DNA from: Bacteroidota bacterium
Lineage (GTDB): Bacteria; Bacteroidota; Rhodothermia; Rhodothermales; Bin80
DNA: 64,000 nt
Direction of reading: 5' to 3'
NCBI GenBank assembly: GCA_026709335.1
Contig: JAPOTE010000061.1
Coordinates: 21,634 to 85,633, forward strand
In this document: positions 6,584-16,328 of the stretch, piece after piece
Numbering within the stretch: the first letter of the stretch is position 1
How the letters are laid out: every line of letters starts with the position of its first letter
The notes under the pieces: generated by a model
Database searches by the model: none
Seen by the model: only the letters and a program-made list of their open reading frames with translations
What the model was told of the DNA's origin: nothing
Position numbers and translations under genes: made by a program

Positions 6584-8251
6584 ATGCGTGGTCAATTTTT
6601 GATATATGCAGGGATCGTTTTGATGGCAGGATGCACCGCGGAAGCCCCCCAGTCCCAACAGGAGCTGACTACTTTGTTCACAGACGTAACCGAATCGGCC
6701 GGGTTGGCAGGTGTCGTTCATCATAATGGTGGGTTTGGAGAATCCTGGGCGCCCGAAATTGTTGGTGGTGGCGGCGGGTTCTTTGACTATGATCAGGATG
6801 GCTGGCAAGACATTCTGATTGTTACAGGTGGTGCATTTCCGGGAGAGCATCCGCTAGGAGCACACCCGGCACTCAGGCTCTTTCGTAATCTGGGGAATGG
6901 ACAGTTTGACGAAGTCACACAGGAGGCGGGTTTGGCACTTTTGCGTACATACAGCATCGGGGCTACCATCGGAGACTATGATAATGACAATGATCAGGAT
7001 ATTTATGTAACCACGCTGGGGATGGACTTATTGCTACAGAACCAGGATGGTATTTTCGTTGATGTGGGAGAAGTCTCAGGGGTGGGGCAAGTCAGTGAAT
7101 GGAGTACGAGTGCGATGTTCTTTGATGCGAATCGGGATGGATTTCTGGATCTGTATGTAGGAACGTATGTTCACTGGACGCCGGAAGATGATATCTACTG
7201 TAGCTTCGGTGGAAATAAGGTGTATTGTACCCCCCAAGTATATGAGGGGATTGCAAGTCGATACTATGAAAATCAGGGAGACGGGACTTTTATGGATGTG
7301 ACGGAGCGGGCAGGCTTTTGGTCGGGGGTAGATGCAAGCCGGGATAAAACATTGGGGGTTGCCGAACTAGATGTGAATCAGGACGGATGGCCCGATGTAG
7401 CGATTGCCAATGATACTGAGCGGGATATGTTGTTTATAAATCAAGGGGATGGCATCTTTGAGGAACGAGGAGTCATCAGTGGTATTTCGTATGATTCGCA
7501 CGGAAAACCTCGGGCTGGTATGGGGATTGATGTTGGTGTAGTAGATGAGTCGGGGGAGCCATCCATTTTTGTAGGGAATTTTTCGGACGAGATGGTTGGT
7601 GTCTATCAGCATATCGGAGGCGGAATATTTAATGATCGATCATCGGTTTCCCGAATCGGGCAGCCGAGTTTTAAGACACTCACATTTGGTCTGATGCTCT
7701 TTGATGTGGACTTGGATGCAGATCTGGATCTTCTGATTGCGAATGGGCATGTGCAGACACACATTGCCCAAATTGTAGATGGAGTCACATTCCGTCAGCG
7801 ACCACAACTGTTTCTCAATGATGGAAGCGGTATGTTTGCAGAGAAACACCCGGATGGAGTGCTGGCAGAGTTTTTTGTTGGGCGGGGTCTTGCCACAGCA
7901 GATTATGACCGCGACGGGGATCTTGATGTGCTTCTCGTTGAGAATCACGGTCCAGCACATCTATGGCGTAATGAATCGCAGGGTGGGAACTGGCTCCGGG
8001 TTCAACTCACCGGAACCGTAAGCAATCGGAATGCTTATGGCTCACAAATTCACCTTTGGGGTCAGGGGCATATGCAGGTTCGGCGTATTCGTGCAGGATC
8101 CAGTTATCTGTCCCACTCGGAATCTGCCGCATTTTTCGGATTCACTGAATCTCCGGATAGCTTGTATGTACGCTGGTCAAGTGGGCAAGAAACCTGGTTG
8201 TATGAGTTACCCGTCAACTCAACCGTTCATCTCAGGGAGAATGAGTATTAA
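6584..8251 (+). CDS. CRTAC1-family lipoprotein 2 (FG-GAP/VCBS + ASPIC/UnbV)
   Basis: A 555-residue paralogue of the preceding gene. A short signal peptide ends in the lipobox LMAGC (Cys17). The same order of acidic repeat loops is present (DYDQDGWQD, DYDNDNDQD, DANRDGFLD, DVNQDGWPD, DVDLDADLD, DYDRDGDLD), with a cysteine-containing insertion (YCSFGG, YCTPQVYEG) shared with its neighbours. The C-terminal ASPIC/UnbV domain (NWLRVQLTG, GSSYLSHSE, WSSGQ) is complete. The gene starts 3 bases after copy 1 and its 3' end overlaps copy 3 by 11 bases, so all three are probably translated from one message. Sequence has diverged throughout, so the duplication is old rather than a recent array. Confidence 0.9.
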   Translation: MRGQFLIYAGIVLMAGCTAEAPQSQQELTTLFTDVTESAGLAGVVHHNGGFGESWAPEIVGGGGGFFDYDQDGWQDILIVTGGAFPGEHPLGAHPALRLFRNLGNGQFDEVTQEAGLALLRTYSIGATIGDYDNDNDQDIYVTTLGMDLLLQNQDGIFVDVGEVSGVGQVSEWSTSAMFFDANRDGFLDLYVGTYVHWTPEDDIYCSFGGNKVYCTPQVYEGIASRYYENQGDGTFMDVTERAGFWSGVDASRDKTLGVAELDVNQDGWPDVAIANDTERDMLFINQGDGIFEERGVISGISYDSHGKPRAGMGIDVGVVDESGEPSIFVGNFSDEMVGVYQHIGGGIFNDRSSVSRIGQPSFKTLTFGLMLFDVDLDADLDLLIANGHVQTHIAQIVDGVTFRQRPQLFLNDGSGMFAEKHPDGVLAEFFVGRGLATADYDRDGDLDVLLVENHGPAHLWRNESQGGNWLRVQLTGTVSNRNAYGSQIHLWGQGHMQVRRIRAGSSYLSHSESAAFFGFTESPDSLYVRWSSGQETWLYELPVNSTVHLRENEY

Positions 8252-9920
8252 GATTGCAACTGTTCAAATCGCCGGGATTGTCCTTATAGTTTCGTTCATG
8301 GGATGCAGCCAGCCCGGTTCGGAGGAGTCGGCACCCGAAGAGGTTCAGCGTGACGTGCAAATTGTATTTACTGACGTCACCGCGTCCGCGGGTCTGGGAG
8401 ATTTTTTGCATGAGACAGGAGCATTCGGAGAAAAGTGGTTTCCGGAAACGATGGGAGCCGGAGGTGGCTTTCTGGATTACAATGGAGATGAAATTCTTGA
8501 TATTGTGCTGGTTTCCGGCAGTAAGTTCCCGTCACAAGGGGAGAGTACTGAGCCTGCGATTCGCCTGTATGAGGGAAGTGGGGAGGGGCAATTTACAGAT
8601 GTAACCAGTGAGGCCGGGTTGGAATCTTTTCGGAGTTACGCATTTGGAGTCAATGTGGCGGATTATGATAATGATGGCGATCCGGACATATTTGTGACTG
8701 CATTATACAAGAACCTCCTGTTCCGCAATGATGGGGGAATCTTTCAGGAAGTCAGCCAGCAAGTAGGTCTTGGGGGGCACAGCGAGTGGAGTACAGCGAG
8801 TGTTTTTTTGGATGCTGATTTAGACGGGTTTTTGGATTTGTATATCGGCAACTACGTTCACTGGACCCCCGAAGAGGATATTTATTGCACGCGCGTTGGA
8901 GACAAAAAATCGTACTGTACCCCAGAACAGTACGAGGGAATTACCAGTCGTTTTTACAGAAATCGGGGTGATGGTACATTTGAAGAGCAGTCAGATGGTT
9001 TTACAGAGTTGCCAGGCAAGACACTTGCTGCCGCGAGTATAGATTTTAATCGAGATGGATCGCCGGACCTGATTGTGGCCAATGATACTCAGCGTGATCT
9101 TTTATTTGAAAACCAGCAAGATGGAACCTTCATTGAAAAAGGGATTCCCAGCGGGATTGCATTTGATGAGCGGGGTCGCGCACGTGCGGGGATGGGGGTT
9201 GATGTTGGAGTGGTGGATCAGACGGGAGAAGAGACCATATTTATCGGACATTTTTCCGGTGAAATGGTAGGAGTCTATCAGCATTCAGGGAACGGAACAT
9301 TCAGAGAACGCGCAGCAGTTTCTCAGATTGGGCGCTCGAGTCTACGCACTTTGACATTTGGACTTTTGCTCGCCGATTTTGATCTAGATAAAGATTTGGA
9401 TCTATTGACGGCGAATGGCCATATTACAGATGATATTGGAGAAGTTGAAGAAGGGGTTACATTTCGACAGAGGACGCAGTTGTATGTGAATATGGGGGAC
9501 GGGAAATTTTCTGAAGCGGAGCCAGTGGGTGTTCTTTCCGAGTTCATGGTAGCTCGAGGAGCTGCCTGGGCAGATTATGACCGGGATGGAGATCCCGATT
9601 TGTTAATTACCGAAAATGGAGGACCTGTACATCTCTGGCGTAATGATACTCCATCGGGGAATTCATTAGCGGTGAATTTGATTGGATCCAGAAGCAATCG
9701 CGACGCACTTGGTAGTCGTATTCGGGTGAACGTCAACGGAGTGTGGCAGGAGCGTTATTTGCGGACAGGCACAAGTTATCTTTCACAAAGTCAACGTTGG
9801 CCGCTGTTTGGGCTAGGTACGGCAAATTTCGTAGATTCACTGGAAGTGTGGTGGCCAAGTGGTACACTATCCAGGTATACGAATATCCCGTCCGGGACCG
9901 TTACGCTCACCGAAGAATAG
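8241..9920 (+). CDS. CRTAC1-family lipoprotein 3 (FG-GAP/VCBS + ASPIC/UnbV)
   Basis: Third paralogue, 559 residues from the ATG at 8241. The reading frame is open further upstream (to 8031) but that part overlaps copy 2 and lacks a signal. Starting at 8241 gives a clean lipoprotein signal (MSIKIATVQIAGIV...FMGC, Cys22), which decides the start. Calcium-type loops include DYNGDEILD, DYDNDGDPD, DADLDGFLD, DFNRDGSPD, DFDLDKDLD and DYDRDGDPD. The first loop has lost one acidic residue relative to copies 1 and 2. The C-terminal ASPIC/UnbV domain ends WWPSGTLSRYTNIPSGTVTL. It overlaps copy 2 by 11 bases. As for the family, the ligand is unknown. Confidence 0.9.
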   Translation: MSIKIATVQIAGIVLIVSFMGCSQPGSEESAPEEVQRDVQIVFTDVTASAGLGDFLHETGAFGEKWFPETMGAGGGFLDYNGDEILDIVLVSGSKFPSQGESTEPAIRLYEGSGEGQFTDVTSEAGLESFRSYAFGVNVADYDNDGDPDIFVTALYKNLLFRNDGGIFQEVSQQVGLGGHSEWSTASVFLDADLDGFLDLYIGNYVHWTPEEDIYCTRVGDKKSYCTPEQYEGITSRFYRNRGDGTFEEQSDGFTELPGKTLAAASIDFNRDGSPDLIVANDTQRDLLFENQQDGTFIEKGIPSGIAFDERGRARAGMGVDVGVVDQTGEETIFIGHFSGEMVGVYQHSGNGTFRERAAVSQIGRSSLRTLTFGLLLADFDLDKDLDLLTANGHITDDIGEVEEGVTFRQRTQLYVNMGDGKFSEAEPVGVLSEFMVARGAAWADYDRDGDPDLLITENGGPVHLWRNDTPSGNSLAVNLIGSRSNRDALGSRIRVNVNGVWQERYLRTGTSYLSQSQRWPLFGLGTANFVDSLEVWWPSGTLSRYTNIPSGTVTLTEE

Positions 9921-10023
9921 AAGAAGCATGGCTACTATAGCTAAGTCACATCTCACGAGGGCCTATTCAAGCAGCAATCCGGATTCAGAAGAAAAGCGTT
10001 TGCCTTCTTTCATTGGAACTTCG

Positions 10024-11334
10024 ATGTACAGATCAGTCTACCAAACCGGAAAATTCAACCTTGTTGTAATTCCTGGCATTCTGTTTTCTTTGATCATATT
10101 GATATCAGGTTGCAGGGAAGAGATTGGGATCGCAGAAAAACAACGTCTCCTTCTCCCTCCCGAGACAGCTATGCATATGGTTGAGGCTAAGAAAGCATTT
10201 GACCGTGGGGTTTATCAAGTAGCACTGGCTTATACGGACAGTGCAGAGATTTTTGCACCTGACCTGGCAGATCTTCACTTTTTGCGTGGCAAGATTTATA
10301 CACGCCTCAACCGAATAGATATAGCACAAACTGCCTACCAGGTTGTTTTGGAGATTGATCCGTACTACCCAGGTGCTCGGTTTGATATGGGGTTAAATAG
10401 CTTTCGGCGAGGAAAACTCCGGGATGCGATCAATTATTATCTGGAGGAAGAATCTGAAATTGGCCCAACGCCTGCACTTTATCATGAATTGGGACGGACC
10501 TATGCCAAACTTGGTGTACCGGATAGTGCAAGAACTGCATATGAGAAAGTACTCTCGATAGATTCGGAGCATACCATGACGTATATGTGGCTCGGACAGC
10601 TGCTGGAAGAGGTTGGAGATCTGGAGGGAGCTCTTGAGATGTCATTAATCGGCCTCAGTCAGCGCCCGGATGATTTGGATTATCAATATATTGTGGGAAC
10701 TCAATATTTCAGGCTCGACAGTGCTGAAGCAGCGCTTCCGCATCTTGAGCCTGTTGCAGAAACCTGGTCCTGGCATCACGGTGCACAATTTAATCTTGGG
10801 CAGGTCTATATGCGGCTTGGGCGAGAGGAGGATGCAGAGGTTTATTTTGCGAGAGCAGAGAAGGCACAACAGTTACAGCAACGTGTGAATGAGGCACAGG
10901 ATGCGATTAATAATGATCCAAGTTCTCCAGCAAACTGGATTAACCTTGGGAACAGGCTCCGAGAGGCAGAACAATATGGTCGAGCGATTGAGGCATATAA
11001 GAATGGATTAACGACTGAAGTTCCTCCTGGGCTTGCTCTTTACATGCAAACAAATATTGCCTCACTTTACATGGAGTGCGGGGATTTTGATGCGGCAATC
11101 AGGCGGCTAAATGCAATCTTGCGTCTCGATCCTGAATTAAGTGCTGCCCGGCTTAATTTGGGTGTAGCTTACGTGCAATCAGGCAGATTTGAGGAGGCAC
11201 GTAACGCATGGGAGGAACTCCTCGAAAGAGATCCCGGGCATGCAGTTACGAAAGGCTATTTGAAACAGCTGGAATCATTGAATCAAGCTGAATATGAAGA
11301 AACAAGTACTGCTGATTGTCTTATTGGTGGCTAG
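10024..11334 (+). CDS. TPR-repeat lipoprotein
   Basis: A 436-residue protein made almost entirely of tetratricopeptide repeats. I choose ATG 10024 because it gives a lipoprotein signal (MYRSVYQTGKFNLVV... ISGC, Cys30); earlier in-frame starts at 9928 and 9859 would put an unlikely hydrophilic stretch in front or overlap the previous gene. At least nine 34-residue helical repeats follow, with the Trp/Leu/Gly/Tyr/Ala/Ala/Pro pattern visible in, for example, ALYHELGRTYAKLG and ANWINLGNRLREAEQYGRA. TPR proteins act as scaffolds, so this one may hold together the CRTAC1 lipoproteins encoded just before it; that is inferred from the operon. The last 41 bases overlap the hydrolase-like gene. Confidence 0.85.
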   Translation: MYRSVYQTGKFNLVVIPGILFSLIILISGCREEIGIAEKQRLLLPPETAMHMVEAKKAFDRGVYQVALAYTDSAEIFAPDLADLHFLRGKIYTRLNRIDIAQTAYQVVLEIDPYYPGARFDMGLNSFRRGKLRDAINYYLEEESEIGPTPALYHELGRTYAKLGVPDSARTAYEKVLSIDSEHTMTYMWLGQLLEEVGDLEGALEMSLIGLSQRPDDLDYQYIVGTQYFRLDSAEAALPHLEPVAETWSWHHGAQFNLGQVYMRLGREEDAEVYFARAEKAQQLQQRVNEAQDAINNDPSSPANWINLGNRLREAEQYGRAIEAYKNGLTTEVPPGLALYMQTNIASLYMECGDFDAAIRRLNAILRLDPELSAARLNLGVAYVQSGRFEEARNAWEELLERDPGHAVTKGYLKQLESLNQAEYEETSTADCLIGG

Positions 11335-12520
11335 CTCTGCCTTGGGGGTACGCTCCCAGACGATTCAAGACGGAGACTGGATTGGAAAGATCATTCACAG
11401 GAGTGGCTACTATATGGATGTGATCTATGAGGTTCGCAATAGCAAAGGCAGCTTACAGATTACTTTACAAGTGGAGCAATACGGTCCTTTTGAATTCAAG
11501 AATATCCGTATTACTGCGGATAGCCTATACTTTGTATGGACCCCCGCATTTGACCTGCCATGCACCCTTGCACGTCTACCTGATGGGGTATACCACGGTG
11601 TATGCAAGGACCCGTGGGGGGGCTTTGGAGGAGCTATCATGGCGCCTCCTGGATCGGATCGAGATTTGCTAAGACTTGATGAAGAGACATTTTTGAGTAT
11701 TGCAGGGGTGAATCCAGATGACTCAACCCCGAAGGAATGGCTACTTGGAGAATTGTATCCGAAGGGGAGTACTGTAGAACTTGATGGGGGGGCTGTGAAT
11801 TATGTTGATGTTGGAAACAGCCCTGTGACTGTGATCTTGATGAGTGGTTTGGGTGATAACCTTTCTTCCTGGGAGTCACTCCAGCAGCATTTGGCTTCGG
11901 ATTTCCGCGTAATTGCGTATGATCGTCCCGGATTGGGTTTATCGGAGGGGTCGGAGAGTTCCCGCACTCCTGAACGGATGGCAAAAGAATTGAAGCATCT
12001 ACTTCAGAACATCGATGTCAGTCCACCTTATCTACTCGTTGCGCACGCAGAGGCCTCATGGGCGGCCCGTCAGTATGCGGATTTATATGCCGAGGAGGTA
12101 CAAGGTCTGGTATTGATTCATCCCCACCATGAACACCAGGCTGAGCTATGGGAAACTCTGGATCCGGAATCATGGAATTCCTACTGGACTCGTGTTAAAC
12201 GTTTTCAGTCAATGCTACCCGGGGCAACAAGCCAAGAATTTAATGTTTATGCCGGAATTATCGATGGAGAAGATGTTTTGGACTTATCAAAGGTGCCCCC
12301 CGTTCCGACGTTCGTTTTAAGTGCTGGACGTGCATCGGAGGCTCCAAGATGGATTGGAGATTCAGAAGAAGGCCGTCAGGCGTGGAGTGAGTTTCATGCA
12401 TCTTGGGTAGAAGAGATGCCTCAAGGGCAGCATATGATCATAGAAAGTAGCCCCTATATTCATCAGGAGCAACCTGAAAGGGTAGCTGAGGTCATTCAAA
12501 ATATGATTTCTGCCAAATGA
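11294..12520 (+). CDS. Secreted alpha/beta-hydrolase-like protein, nucleophile lost
   Basis: A 408-residue exported protein with a signal peptide (MKKQVLLIVLLVASSALG). Residues 25-125 form a beta-rich domain I do not recognise. Residues 160-405 are an alpha/beta-hydrolase fold with the oxyanion strand (VILMSGLGDNLSSW), the YDRPGLGLSEG motif (209-219) and a late His380 in GQHMI. The nucleophile elbow, normally GHSxGG, reads AHAEAS at 250-255, placing Ala252 where the catalytic Ser should be. Flanking residues (LLVAH, YADLYAEEVQGLVLIHP) align well with active lipases or peptidases of this fold. It is therefore probably a non-catalytic binding protein, or uses different chemistry. It overlaps the TPR gene by 41 bases and ends the CRTAC1 operon. 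Confidence 0.85.
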   Translation: MKKQVLLIVLLVASSALGVRSQTIQDGDWIGKIIHRSGYYMDVIYEVRNSKGSLQITLQVEQYGPFEFKNIRITADSLYFVWTPAFDLPCTLARLPDGVYHGVCKDPWGGFGGAIMAPPGSDRDLLRLDEETFLSIAGVNPDDSTPKEWLLGELYPKGSTVELDGGAVNYVDVGNSPVTVILMSGLGDNLSSWESLQQHLASDFRVIAYDRPGLGLSEGSESSRTPERMAKELKHLLQNIDVSPPYLLVAHAEASWAARQYADLYAEEVQGLVLIHPHHEHQAELWETLDPESWNSYWTRVKRFQSMLPGATSQEFNVYAGIIDGEDVLDLSKVPPVPTFVLSAGRASEAPRWIGDSEEGRQAWSEFHASWVEEMPQGQHMIIESSPYIHQEQPERVAEVIQNMISAK

Positions 12521-12902
12521 TTCCCCTCGACTACTTGACATTCCCTTTCTTTTCAATGAATTGTCTGTATTTCGTCTTTTAACTGGTTTCTCCAGTGATT
12601 GAAGCAACCCCTTCATATACTTATCTTAATGCATCTGTTCAGTGGTCTTTCTTGATCCGCATAGGTGCAAATGCGCTATAGGTATCACTGAGCGGCGCGC
12701 GTACTCAAAGCATACAGTATCTTTGATATCCGGTAGGGGACAGAAGATAGGATTGAATCAGTTGACCGTACCCGTAAGAGCCTTTTTGTATCGGGTAATT
12801 GTTACCTTTTGGGGGAGGTGCTCTTATGTATTATGTCAGAGATCGTGGAGTGTACGGAACCAATACTGGGCATGATTCAGACCCAGTTTGAACCATTGGA
12901 TC
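12521..12902. other. Intergenic, convergent; no gene seen
   Basis: This gap of nearly 400 bases lies between the 3' ends of the hydrolase operon (plus) and the coiled-coil gene (minus). The open frames in it have no protein-like composition. The only structure is the long palindrome at its right edge (12903-12933). Confidence 0.5.
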
Positions 12903-12933
12903 ATGTGAGTAGAGATTCAATCTCTACTCACAT
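12903..12933 (-). terminator. 31-bp palindrome at a gene end, no U-tract
   Basis: ATGTGAGTAGAGATT and its exact complement AATCTCTACTCACAT are separated by one base. The hairpin overlaps the stop codon of the coiled-coil gene (12928-12930). No run of T follows on either strand, so it is not a standard intrinsic terminator. It may terminate bidirectionally, or protect 3' ends of the convergent transcripts. Confidence 0.6.
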
Positions 12934-13347
12934 CCCGACCGCTATCTGTTCTTCTTTCTCGTCCTCCTCAACCTGCGTATCGCTCCCAAAGACATGCCCA
13001 AGTAGCCGACTTACTTTTCCGTTCAGAATATAGAGTTCGATATGGAAGCGTTCTAGTTTCGAATCAAGTTGTTCCACGGAGTGTTCTAGCTTTATCTCAA
13101 GCTGTTTTGTGTCTGAGCGTAACTGCTCCACAGAGTGATCGATTCTTGCTTCTAGCCGCTCCACAGAGTGATCGATTCTTGCTTCTAGTCGCTCCACAGA
13201 ACGGTCAAGTTTTGCTTCTAGTCGCTCATTAGAATGTTCGTTTCGGCGAAAATGCGGCAATAAAACAGCGAGCAGTATACCTACTGTCAGAAACACTATA
13301 CCAACTGAGGCCACGATTAGGTGAAGTAGCGTAATTTCTATCTGCAT
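12928..13347 (-). CDS. Small membrane protein with 11-residue coiled-coil repeats
   Basis: A 139-residue protein. One N-terminal membrane segment (about residues 8-30, IVASVGIVFLTVGILLAVLL) is followed by a charged coiled coil built from 11-residue (hendecad) repeats: LEAKLDRSVER, LEARIDHSVER, LEARIDHSVEQ, then less regular LEIKLEHSVEQ and LDSKLERFH. A short GKVSRLLGHVF helix and an acidic tail (VEEDEKEEQ) close it. The first repeats are nearly identical in DNA (13126-13224). No family is recognised with certainty; the plan resembles DUF1640-like coiled-coil membrane proteins but in reverse orientation (TM first). It stands alone between two convergently placed genes. Confidence 0.65.
   Translation of the reverse strand: MQIEITLLHLIVASVGIVFLTVGILLAVLLPHFRRNEHSNERLEAKLDRSVERLEARIDHSVERLEARIDHSVEQLRSDTKQLEIKLEHSVEQLDSKLERFHIELYILNGKVSRLLGHVFGSDTQVEEDEKEEQIAVGM
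13126..13224. repeat. Three 33-bp tandem repeats inside the coiled-coil gene
   Basis: Three consecutive 33-base units each encode one 11-residue repeat on the minus strand. Units 1 and 2 differ by a single base; unit 3 carries several changes. This marks recent tandem duplication, and repeat number may vary between strains. Confidence 0.85.
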
Positions 13348-13559
13348 GAGAACTTAACCCTAAATTTTTCCTATGTGTACAGTCGGGAGTACCCTTTTGT
13401 ACATGAACCTGCTACACTAGTTTCTTATGTCGTCAAATAGCAAGTTGGTTGGGCCCCATGACGGCGATATGACTTTAAATCAAAGCCTCGAAGTTCTCCA
13501 TTTATCTTGGTGAAAGAAAATCAATTTCTGATTCCAGAGGCACAGAGACCCGTCTGCGA

Positions 13560-15746
13560 TTATTGCAGGTCATACCGATCAAGGTTCATTACCTTTTCCC
13601 AGGCATCAGCAAACTTCTGTACAAATAGCTCATCAGCATCGTCAGAGGCAAATACCTCTGCAATAGCTCGAAGCTGTGAGTTTGAACCGAAGATCAGGTC
13701 AATGGATGAGCCGGTCCATTTGAGTTCACCAGATTCATGGTCTCGTCCTTCAAAGACCCCATGGGTATCATCTGAAGATGCCCATACGGTGTTCATATCG
13801 AGCAAATTTATAAAGAAATCACGGGTAAGGTGTTCTGGTTTGTCTGTGAAGACTCCCAGATCGGAGGCATCAAAATTTGCCCCCAAAACACGCAAACCAC
13901 CAACTAGCACCGTCATCTCAACCGCTGTTAAGGTTAACATATATGCCCGATCAATCAGGAGCTCTTCGGGAGACTTTGCTAAACCCGATCTTACATAGTT
14001 GCGAAATCCGTCGGCTACAGGTTCCAGTACGGCAAAGGAATCTACATCGGTTGTTGCCTGGGTTGCATCCGTACGGCCAGGCAAGAACGCAACATGAATC
14101 TCATGACCAGAGCGTTTGGCAGCTTCCTCAACTGCGGCGCAGCCTCCCAGAACAATCACATCAGCGAGTGAGACAGTCTTGTTATATTCCAAACTGAAAT
14201 TTGATCGGATGTCCTCCAGAGTATTCAGAATCCTGTTAAGTTCGGAAGGGTTATTGACCGTCCAGGTTCTCTGCGGATCCAATCGAAGGCGACCACCATT
14301 GGCACCACCGCGCTTATCCGTTCCCCTGAAGGTGGCCGCAGAAGCCCAGGCAGTTCGAGTCAATTCAGAAATCGAAAGATCGGATGTCAGAATAAGGCGT
14401 TTGAGAGCTTCAATATCTCGGGAATTGATCAATTCGTGATTCACCTCTGGCACGGGATCCTGCCAAAGTAGTGGCTCGTCGGGAACCAGGGGGCCAAGGT
14501 AGCGGCTGACCGGTCCCATATCTCGATGAGTGAGCTTGTACCACGCGCGTGCAAATGCATCGGAAAACTCATCAGGGTTGGCATGAAATCGTTTTGAGAT
14601 TGGAGCATACACCGGATCCATTCGAAGTGCCAGATCCGTTGTCAGCATCATTGGTGCATGCCGGATGGATGCATCATGTGCATCCGGTACGGTTCCATTC
14701 GCAGATGGATCGATGGGGGTCCACTGTTGTGCTCCCCCGGGGCTTTTGACCTGCTCCCACTCATATCTGAATAAATTCTCGAAAAAATTACTGTCCCAGG
14801 TAGCGGGTCTTGTCGTCCAGGCTCCCTCGAGTCCGCTCGTAATCGTGTGGCGCCCCCTACCATCTCCAAATTGATTCTTCCATCCTAGTCCCTGCTCCTC
14901 GATCGGGGCGCCTTCGGGTTCAGGCCCAACATATTCGCTATCCGGGGCGGCGCCATGTGCCTTGCCAAATGTGTGTCCACCGGCAATAAGAGCAACAGTC
15001 TCTTCGTCATTCATGGCCATACGGGCAAACGTTTCACGTATATCTATCGCAGCGGCCAAAGGATCTGGAGTGCCATTCGGTCCTTGGGGATTCACATAGA
15101 TCAGCCCCATTTGAACTGCACCAAGTGGCTGCTCCAGGTGTCGATTGCCCGTATATCGTTCATCCCCTAACCAGGTAGTTTCTGATCCCCAGTAGATATC
15201 CTCCTCAGGTTCCCAGACATCTTCGCGGCCTCCTGCGAAGCCATAGGTTTGGAGCCCCATGGATTCAAGTGCGCAATTTCCGGTCAAAATCATCAGATCG
15301 GCCCAAGAAATTCTGCATCCGTACTTTTGCTTGATAGGCCAGAGAAGACGCCGTGCTTTATCAAGGTTCGCATTGTCCGGCCAGCTGTTCAGGGGAGCAA
15401 AACGAAGTGTTCCGCTGGATGCTCCTCCACGTCCGTCTCCTATGCGGTAGGTTCCTGCACTGTGCCAAGCCATACGAATGAAGAAAGGTCCATAATGGCC
15501 ATAGTCGGCCGGCCACCAGTCCTGCGACTGGGTCATCAAAGTGTATATATCATTCTTCAGTTCGTTCAGATCCAATTTGCTGAATTCTTTGGCATAGTCA
15601 AAATCCTCTCCAAACGGGTTTAGCTGAGGAGGGTTTTGTGCAAGAATCTTCAGGTTTATCTGATTTGGCCACCAGTCCAGATTGGAGGTACCTTTTTTGA
15701 TTATTGGGAGTTTGCCATTTACAGGGCAGCTAGCTTCTGCGCTCAT
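13560..15746 (-). CDS. katG: Catalase-peroxidase KatG
   Basis: A 728-residue bifunctional haem enzyme that decomposes hydrogen peroxide (catalase) and oxidises organic donors (peroxidase). The distal triad is intact in [10 protein letters not shown]: Arg91, Trp94 and His95. Tyr217 ([11 protein letters not shown]) and Met243 complete the Met-Tyr-Trp adduct needed for catalase activity. The proximal haem ligand is His258 in [11 protein letters not shown]. The C-terminal half is the usual degenerate peroxidase domain. Length is normal. No export signal is present, so it is cytoplasmic. It stands alone, read away from the metalloprotease gene, with a 582-base promoter region. No OxyR or PerR gene is nearby. 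Confidence 0.98.
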   Translation of the reverse strand: MSAEASCPVNGKLPIIKKGTSNLDWWPNQINLKILAQNPPQLNPFGEDFDYAKEFSKLDLNELKNDIYTLMTQSQDWWPADYGHYGPFFIRMAWHSAGTYRIGDGRGGASSGTLRFAPLNSWPDNANLDKARRLLWPIKQKYGCRISWADLMILTGNCALESMGLQTYGFAGGREDVWEPEEDIYWGSETTWLGDERYTGNRHLEQPLGAVQMGLIYVNPQGPNGTPDPLAAAIDIRETFARMAMNDEETVALIAGGHTFGKAHGAAPDSEYVGPEPEGAPIEEQGLGWKNQFGDGRGRHTITSGLEGAWTTRPATWDSNFFENLFRYEWEQVKSPGGAQQWTPIDPSANGTVPDAHDASIRHAPMMLTTDLALRMDPVYAPISKRFHANPDEFSDAFARAWYKLTHRDMGPVSRYLGPLVPDEPLLWQDPVPEVNHELINSRDIEALKRLILTSDLSISELTRTAWASAATFRGTDKRGGANGGRLRLDPQRTWTVNNPSELNRILNTLEDIRSNFSLEYNKTVSLADVIVLGGCAAVEEAAKRSGHEIHVAFLPGRTDATQATTDVDSFAVLEPVADGFRNYVRSGLAKSPEELLIDRAYMLTLTAVEMTVLVGGLRVLGANFDASDLGVFTDKPEHLTRDFFINLLDMNTVWASSDDTHGVFEGRDHESGELKWTGSSIDLIFGSNSQLRAIAEVFASDDADELFVQKFADAWEKVMNLDRYDLQ

Positions 15747-16328
15747 AGGAATCGTGAATTAGTTGATGATCGGCTGTCAATTAGAGGAGAGAAGTCTGCA
15801 AATTTATTACAGGCCTCGAGGAACGAAAAGCATGAATCAAATACGGTGATGATCCTCAGTATAATAACGAAAATTTCAGTTCATCCAGCGAGTAAAGAGA
15901 GTCACTTGGGTGGAGCGTAGCAATCCGGCCTGTTGCTCCTTATAACACATCCCCATTCCCTCATTCCACTGGTACTATTCTGCGGAAAGTTGTAATAATT
16001 CCGGGAAGGTTTGTTCGCCCTATGCAAGTGCTCAACCTTGTAGTTCAATTCACAACAAGGTTCGCCCCGAGGGCGGTGTAGAATTTGTAAATTTCGACCT
16101 CCTTCAAACCTGTCAAGTCAAAGGGGGCTTCCTGATGGACATTCCATTCAAAAAGGCGTTTCTGCATAGTATTGATCATGCAAATACACACCGCAAGATG
16201 GGACAGATCGCGTTAAATTTAGATTGCAGGCAAAAAACGAGAGTATTAATCAGTTTTGTTAGTGTCTCTGACAAGATTGGCAACTTCAATTGTCGTAACT
16301 TTAGGGTTCAACAACACAACAATCCACC
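15747..16328. other. Divergent promoter region of katG and the metalloprotease
   Basis: This 582-base gap holds both promoters. Visible structures are an inverted repeat AACCTTGT / ACAAGGTT (16034-16041 and 16055-16062) followed at once by a small GC hairpin CGCCCCGAGGGCG. Together they could form a structured leader on the metalloprotease message. An A/T-rich stretch near 15860 resembles half of a PerR box but is too weak to call. No convincing gene is seen. Confidence 0.5.

Noticed and set aside
8031..8240. N-terminal extension of the third CRTAC1 gene
   Set aside because: It lies within the coding region of the second copy and lacks a signal peptide; the ATG at 8241 gives a proper lipoprotein signal.
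13126..13224. 33-bp repeats as a CRISPR array
   Set aside because: No spacers; the units are contiguous, coding, and give 11-residue coiled-coil repeats.
15850..15880. PerR box in the katG promoter
   Set aside because: Only about half of the expected palindrome matches; too weak to call.
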